This document shows, piece by piece, positions 59,301-64,000 of a DNA stretch of 64,000 nt. Source of the stretch: Xiphophorus maculatus. Taxonomy: Eukaryota; Chordata; Actinopteri; Cyprinodontiformes; Poeciliidae. Positions within the stretch are counted from its first letter, which is position 1, and each line of letters opens with the position of its first letter. The notes beneath the pieces were generated by a model. The model worked only from the letters and a program-made list of their open reading frames with translations. It made no database searches and was not told the origin of the DNA. The translations under genes and the position numbers were made by a program. The stretch lies in NCBI RefSeq assembly GCF_002775205.1, contig NC_036454.1, forward strand, positions 14,776,882 to 14,840,881, given 5' to 3'.

Positions 59301-62300
59301 TTGAATTCCCTTACACAACTAATGGCCACTGAACAGTAATAAATGTTAATTACACCTGCACTGATGTATAGAAATGCATCTAGCAGTGACAGGTCTATTT
59401 AGATGTGGCTGTTTGGGATTATAATTAGCGGAGGAAGGTCGTTAGCTTAAAGTAGGAGGCAGTTGCCCTTCATGGGTTCATAGAAGCTGCTCTGCTTGAA
59501 TTGAAATATTACATTTTAAACACTGACTTAACTTTTTTGCAGAAACTTTCTTTGCACTGCAGCATGCTGCTGTTGACCAAGTCTAGCAGAAAGCAGTTGA
59601 AAATAGTTGTGCGAGTTTTAAATCAATACGTTGACAAATGCTGTTACGGTGTTTTTCTTAATAGAGACAGAAATCATTTTAAATTCTCTTTTGTTTGACT
59701 ATATGTTTTCCATTTTTCATGTTCAGGCCTGAAATTCAATCTTTGTGTGCAGCCACCCTCAGTAAAGAATTTATGGTGCACTTGAAAGAAAAGTCATATC
59801 GAGGAGACATAAAAGAAAAGGCGAAATGTCAGTCACCTGACTCTCCAGTTCTGTCTCTGTGATGGCGTGGAGAAATACTGTCACTGAACAGCTTTATCCT
59901 CTCTACCAGCTATCTGGTGCAGCATTTTCTCAGTGTTGCTCTGTAAATGCCAAAAGATTTGTGCTCCATATCCTTTGTGCATAATAGCTATTGATGTGAA
60001 AAGCATTTTGTCATTGCCAGTCCCTTGGAGATTGCATTGTTGTAGACTGTATGCTATGGATCACTACTTGTTTTATAAGCAGTGAGGTTTTGCAGATGTC
60101 TCCTGCAGTTAATGTGGCATTGATGCTTAACCTTTTTACTTCTTCTCGGCTGAGTTGAACCGCCTGCACAAGATTGTGCGCACAAGTAATATCCTGTGGG
60201 TTTGATGTATAAACATCCCTGAGCTCCTAAATATGGATTTCAAACTCTCACGGTTGCTGAAGAGAACATATTCTTTATTTGCAATGACTAGGTGCTTAAA
60301 GATGCTCAGCATGCATGGAAAGTATCTTTCCTGTGAGACTGTGTGTGGGTTGTTGCTGTCTCCTGCTCCTACACAGCGATTTCTGTCAAAGTGCTTTAAC
60401 TCGGCCTTGTTTTCTGTGACCAGAATCATCATGACTGCGTCAGCTGCGGGCATTTATGGTAACTTCGGCCAGGCCAACTACAGCGCTGCCAAGTTAGGCC
60501 TGCTGGGGCTGGCTAACACTTTGGCCATCGAGGGACGCAAGTACAACATCCATTGCAACACAATCGCTCCCGTGGCGGGGTCCCGCCTCACGGAGACCGT
60601 CATGCCGCCAGGTAATCAGAGATAGCATCGCTACACTGAATTGGTCTATATAAAGAAAATAGATGTAAACCACACCCTTTTGTTTTTTTGAAAATGTTAG
60701 CATATGTCAACAAAATGCTTACTTTATTTTTATCTAGCAACCAGAGAGTGAGTGAGTTAGTTGATGCCAACAATCTTGATTAGCTGACTGGGAGAGGTTG
60801 AGCGGCTAAAGCCTTTAATGCCTGTAATGTCTACTACACAGAAATGACGATAAAGCATTGGTTAGCCACAATAATATGAAAAAAAGCTTGGAACAGCTTT
60901 TATAGTACACCTCAATACATATGAATCATTAAAAGTTAATTTATTAATTTATTTTAGTTAGTCAAGAATGTATATTGTGTATATATTCAATTCAGAAAAA
61001 TCGATACATTCCTCTTATTTCCTTAGCTTTGATAGTTATGGCTTACAGCTCAGGAAAATTATTACATAAGTCCAGCAAAAAATATCTCTTAAGATTAAAT
61101 TCAAATATGTCTTGTATGCCCTTTTCTACCGCATTTCTTCTTTCCACTTAATTTTCCATTTGTTTGCTTAGTGCTCAGATGCAGCTTCTTTAGAAATGAC
61201 CTTTTGTGCCTCACCCTGTATGTCAGTGGTCTCAAACTCCAGTCGTCAAGGGCCGACGTCCTGCAACTTTAAGGCGTCTCTCTGTTTCTGCACACCTGGC
61301 TCCAATAATAGTTAATCAGCAGAGATCTGCAGAGCTTGACTGCATGCTAGTGGGGCAGTTTAGCCATTGAATTTAAGTGTGCTGGACAAGGAGAACATCT
61401 AAAAGTTGCAGGACACTGACCCTCTAGGAATGCAGTTTGAGGCCACTGCTCTATGCATTGTCTGCATTAAAAATCCTTTTTTGTTGCTTTTTTTTGGTCT
61501 GAATTAATGGAAAATAGAAGTTTGGGTTACCTTTAGCTGAAAGCCATAATAAAATTGAATTATTGAAGTGAATGTACTTTTCAATCATATTCAACTTTCT
61601 GAGATGAAATTTACGTGCTGCCTAGTAAAACGACCTTAAAACTAGTTATTTAACCAGTCAGTGAGTTAAAAATGAGACTCTGTGCTTGTGTTTTAGCATC
61701 ATAAAGACCAGGACGATGGTGTTTGTAAATGCTTTTGGTTCATGGGCATCCTGACTACAGCTCTGTTGACGCGGGGAATAAACAGAAATGGTTTTGTTGT
61801 CATGCCGTGCTTGTCTGCAGTAGCATCTGTCACGCTGTGCTGTGCCAACTGTCTCAGGATGGCGTCACCTTGGTAAATGACTTGGTTCCATATGTTCGGG
61901 CTCACTGACTCAGATTTTTCTGAAAGACAAAGAACAGAACTCAACCTGGTGCAAACATGGTGAACGCAGCAAGGCAGAATTCCTCCTCTCTTATCACCAG
62001 TGTGCAGATATTTTAAGCACATATACTGTATGGCGTCTGAAGGTAAATATTTCATAGTTGATGAAGGGTATTAGAAGAGTTTGCTATAACGGGCTTCTAC
62101 CTTCTATACGAGTTGATTTTTTACGGAAAATAATTTCCTCCATTTTTGCAGCTCATTCTGTTTATTTTTACTATTAAAAATATGAACCTTAAAATAGAAG
62201 CAATCAGCCTTGTGTTGTCTTCTGTTTGGAGAAGAAGTAATAAGCGTACTATAAAAACCTACTTTAGATAACTGGACTGGTAAGTATCAAGAGCGTTCAC

Positions 62301-63027
62301 ATAAGGAGATGGTATACTGCACACAATGATTAAAATGTACAGATGTAGCTTCTATCATCCATCCATACATATATACATACATACATACATACATAAATAC
62401 ATGCATATTTAAATATATATACAGTATATATATACTATATCTCTGTGGTTTATGCAGTGTATAGTACTAGTATAGGAATCCTGGACTATAAATCGACTCT
62501 GCTCTGTATTAAATGTTTGTGTTTTGTGTCTTTAGACCTTGTGGCGTCTCTGAAGCCTGAGTATGTCGCCCCTCTGGTTCTCTGGCTCTGTCATGAACAA
62601 TGCCAAGAAAATGGAGGACTGTTCGAGGTAAAATAACTGTCCTGCTGGACAGTGACAGCCTTCAAAAGATAATTTTTCTTCTTTAATTCGAGTGTGTTGT
62701 GGCTTATTCTCACATTTCCTGTTCTTGCAGGCTGGAGCTGGCTGGATTGGTAAATGTGAGTTCTGTGTAGTTTTCCTGAAGAGATGTCTGCATGTGTTTG
62801 GAATATCCATTAGCTCCAGGCTCTGCTGTAATGTATGTGTTGAATTTTTACCGGGCGGTGACCCCCTTCTCCTCGTTTGTGTGTATCCGTGTGCGCAGTA
62901 CGCTGGGAGCGAACTGAGGGCCGGATCGTGAGGCAGAGGAACAAACCGATGACTCCTGAGGGGGTCCGGGACCAGTGGGACGCGATCTGTGATTTTGAAA
63001 ATGCCACCAAGCCAGCTAATATACAAG
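56338..63027 (+). CDS. hsd17b4: Peroxisomal multifunctional enzyme type 2 (D-bifunctional protein), 5' part, eleven exons, runs off the right edge
   Basis: Eleven exons join in one frame (862 nt, 287 codons plus one base): 56338-56389, 56871-56924, 57477-57584, 58047-58106, 58199-58220, 58364-58410, 58535-58619, 60424-60611, 62536-62627, 62731-62755, 62899-63027. All introns are GT-AG. The product is the (3R)-hydroxyacyl-CoA dehydrogenase SDR domain: TGAGGGLG at 13-20, nucleotide-selective D38 after VVVN, NNAG at 96-99, ILRDRSF following, catalytic S149, Y162 and K166 (NYSAAK), then [16 protein letters not shown] and GAGWIGKLRWER. It matches human HSD17B4 almost residue for residue with a two-residue offset; residues equivalent to human G16 and R106, mutated in D-bifunctional protein deficiency, are intact. 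The enzyme acts in peroxisomal beta-oxidation of very-long-chain and branched fatty acids and bile-acid intermediates. The hydratase-2 and SCP2 domains and peroxisomal targeting signal must lie beyond 64000. Confidence 0.97.
56871..56924 (+). CDS. hsd17b4: hsd17b4 exon 2
   Basis: 54 nt between CTACAG and GTAAAT, encoding [18 protein letters not shown]. It completes the TGxxxGxG nucleotide-binding loop. Confidence 0.95.
57477..57584 (+). CDS. hsd17b4: hsd17b4 exon 3
   Basis: 108 nt between AAAG and GTGAGA. It encodes VNDLG with D38, then [20 protein letters not shown] and ANY. Confidence 0.95.
58047..58106 (+). CDS. hsd17b4: hsd17b4 exon 4
   Basis: 60 nt between TATATAG and GTTTGT, encoding [20 protein letters not shown], the helix before the NNAG strand. 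Confidence 0.94.
58199..58220 (+). CDS. hsd17b4: hsd17b4 exon 5 (22-nt microexon)
   Basis: 22 nt between TTTCAG and GTAAGT, encoding DVLVNNAG shared across its splice sites. It is too short for simple gene finders but needed for the frame and for the structural NNAG motif. Confidence 0.94.
58364..58410 (+). CDS. hsd17b4: hsd17b4 exon 6
   Basis: 47 nt between GCCCAG and GTAAAG, encoding [15 protein letters not shown]. The arginine matching human R106 is present. Confidence 0.95.
58535..58619 (+). CDS. hsd17b4: hsd17b4 exon 7
   Basis: 85 nt between TTTCAG and GTGAGG. It encodes [19 protein letters not shown] then NHMKKQNFG, with the final Arg codon split at the splice. Confidence 0.95.
58620..60423 (+). 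other. hsd17b4: hsd17b4 intron 7
   Basis: 1804-bp intron. It contains a short LINE-like fragment near 58870-58980; the rest is unrecognised. No alternative coding exon is apparent. Confidence 0.8.
58870..58980 (-). mobile_element. Short LINE-like fragment in hsd17b4 intron 7
   Basis: AGGAGTCTCGAAGGAAGGAC followed by CTATGAGAACGCTC and GATGCAGCAATCTGCCACTG resembles the reverse complement of a coding segment of a fish non-LTR retrotransposon. Confidence 0.45.
60424..60611 (+). CDS. hsd17b4: hsd17b4 exon 8 (catalytic exon)
   Basis: 188 nt between GACCAG and GTAATC. It holds all three catalytic positions, S149 in IIMTASAAG, then Y162 and K166 in NYSAAK, followed by [16 protein letters not shown] and the IHCNTIAP strand. 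An in-frame extension upstream of 60424 is intron. Confidence 0.96.
61224..61448. mobile_element. Short nonautonomous hAT-like element in hsd17b4 intron 8
   Basis: About 225 bp with terminal inverted repeats starting CAGTGGTCTCAAACTCCAGT on the left and ending GAGGCCACTG on the right. The two halves are partly inverted copies (GTCCTGCAACTTT on the left, AAAGTTGCAGGAC-like on the right). Flanking octamers CTGTATGT and CTCTATGC match at 6 of 8 positions, a decayed 8-bp target duplication. It resembles common fish MITEs. Confidence 0.7.
62356..62440. repeat. (TACA)n / (TATA) microsatellite
   Basis: Tandem ATAC tetramers followed by a TATA-rich run in hsd17b4 intron 8. Confidence 0.85.
62536..62627 (+). 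CDS. hsd17b4: hsd17b4 exon 9
   Basis: 92 nt between CTTTAG and GTAAAA, encoding [20 protein letters not shown] and [11 protein letters not shown]. Confidence 0.95.
62731..62755 (+). CDS. hsd17b4: hsd17b4 exon 10 (25-nt microexon)
   Basis: 25 nt between TTGCAG and GTGAGT, encoding AGAGWIGK plus one base. It joins exon 11 in frame to give the conserved GAGWIGKLRWER. Confidence 0.94.
62899..63027 (+). CDS. hsd17b4: hsd17b4 exon 11
   Basis: 129 nt between GCGCAG and GTCAGT, encoding [20 protein letters not shown], a linker helix and [14 protein letters not shown], the linker after the dehydrogenase domain. The next exon was not found before 64000. Confidence 0.94.
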
Positions 63028-64000
63028 GTCAGTGATACCTGAGGCCAATTATATGCTCCGTGCTACAATATTTTTTATTAGTACACATGTATACTGTACT
63101 GTGAAGAAGCATTTTCCCTTCATAGATGGTTTTTGTTCTTTCAAATTATTAAACAAATTTTAAAGGTGACCCTTTACACTAGTAATTACTGTTAATGGGC
63201 TTCAACAAAAAAGCAAGAAGTACTGTTAAAGGTCTCACAAAGAAAGGGAGAAAGTCAAGGTGAAAGCAATGTTCAATCTGAACAAGTGCAATTTTCCTGG
63301 AAAGGTCTGATGAAAACAGGGAGGTTGTCCAACACTGATTATTATTTCTCTCCGCCTCCTCCGGCCGTCTCTGTTCTCTCAGATGTTAAGTTGGGGGCCG
63401 CTGGGGGTTGACGTTAACCGAACGGAGGTGGTTTTCCCACAGGGTGTGAGCAGCTCTCATTAGCATGGCTTTGTTGTGCCTCCTCATTTGTAGCTTAATG
63501 CGAAGACTTGTTGCTGCCTGTGTTCGGTAACCACTCGCCACTGATTGATGGTAATGAGCGGCTTTAGTCTTCCCTCAGATTCTGCTTCCTCTGTTCTCTG
63601 GGATTGCCTTGTTGTGTTCATGTTGTCTGCGTATGCATAGGTATTTAAATCTTTACACTCCAAATTCAGACAATGTAAAGAAGAAACTAATAAATATAAC
63701 AATGAGAAATTTTTAGGATCTTTTTTCAAGCTACATCTAGACTGGTATTGTTAATTAAACTGCTTGTGTGTTTTCATGATATCAAATTAAAATAAACACT
63801 ATTTTAAAATGTAAAATTGGTTATTCATTTATGTTGCTGATATATAGAATTATTATTTTTCACAAAGTTATATAAAACCTTTATTTGGATTAGTATGGAG
63901 TTTGATCTTAAGTTTTAAATGGTATTTTGTTTCTAAATGCCATTTAAAAGTAAAGTTTTTTACTTTTTTAAGGTACAAAAGAATCTATACAGGAAAATTT
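63028..64000 (+). other. hsd17b4: hsd17b4 intron 11 (partial)
   Basis: I looked for an exon continuing with the family's short Ile/Leu-rich segment after IQ and found none in a compatible frame. The stretch is AT-rich intron sequence, with a G+C-richer patch around 63340-63480 and no recognised repeat. Confidence 0.6.

Larger units (their letters stand above)
60612..62535 (+). other. hsd17b4: hsd17b4 intron 8
   Basis: 1924-bp intron carrying a small hAT-type element (61224-61448) and a TACA/TATA microsatellite (62356-62440). Nothing else recognised. Confidence 0.8.

Noticed and set aside
60233..60423. In-frame upstream extension of hsd17b4 exon 8
   Set aside because: Preceded by a good CAG acceptor at 60421-60423, and the extension has no similarity to the family; it is intron read-through.
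63360..63412. Possible hsd17b4 exon after CTCTCAG near 63380
   Set aside because: In the required phase it reads only a few residues to a stop and does not resemble the family linker.

Overview
The window is nuclear DNA of a ray-finned (teleost) fish. It has spliced vertebrate genes with GT-AG introns, AT-rich intergenic DNA, and many decayed fish-type transposons (Tc1/mariner, hAT, L2-like LINEs, tRNA-derived SINEs). No prokaryotic operons, viral genomes or CRISPR arrays were seen. All family names rest on recognition from memory; no database was searched.

Three protein-coding genes are supported. (1) On the minus strand, 21907-22776, a single coding exon encodes a complete 289-aa sesquipedalian (PHETA/FAM109) protein, an endosomal PH-domain adaptor. 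Its 5'UTR probably continues to a CpG-rich promoter near 24.7-25.4 kb. (2) On the minus strand, 42159-51895, prr16 (Largen) has two coding exons (51761-51895 and 42159-43022) joined across an 8.7-kb intron, giving a complete 332-aa protein. (3) On the plus strand, from 56338 past the right edge, hsd17b4 (peroxisomal multifunctional enzyme type 2, D-bifunctional protein) shows its first eleven coding exons. These cover the short-chain dehydrogenase/reductase domain; the hydratase and SCP2 parts lie outside. prr16 and hsd17b4 are head-to-head, about 4.4 kb apart between start codons.

Layout: 1-21.9 kb is gene-poor, with SINE and hAT copies, a small MITE, and one orphan CpG-rich promoter-like block at 14.7-15.2 kb. 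21.9-25.4 kb holds the PHETA gene and its putative promoter. 25.6-42 kb is intergenic: Tc1 relics, two hAT elements with visible target duplications, a SINE, and a few non-repetitive blocks that could be conserved enhancers. 42.2-52.3 kb is prr16, whose intron contains a Tc1 copy split by an L2-like LINE. 52.3-56.2 kb is the prr16/hsd17b4 spacer, with a long TC microsatellite. 56.3-64 kb is the 5' half of hsd17b4.

The genes do not form a pathway: one acts in endosomal trafficking, one in cell-size/translation control, one in peroxisomal beta-oxidation. I found no previously undescribed system. The most useful observations are the complete prr16 model with candidate short linear motifs, a perfect CLEAR-type E-box upstream of the endosomal PHETA gene, the head-to-head prr16/hsd17b4 arrangement, and several nested transposons whose target duplications give insertion order.
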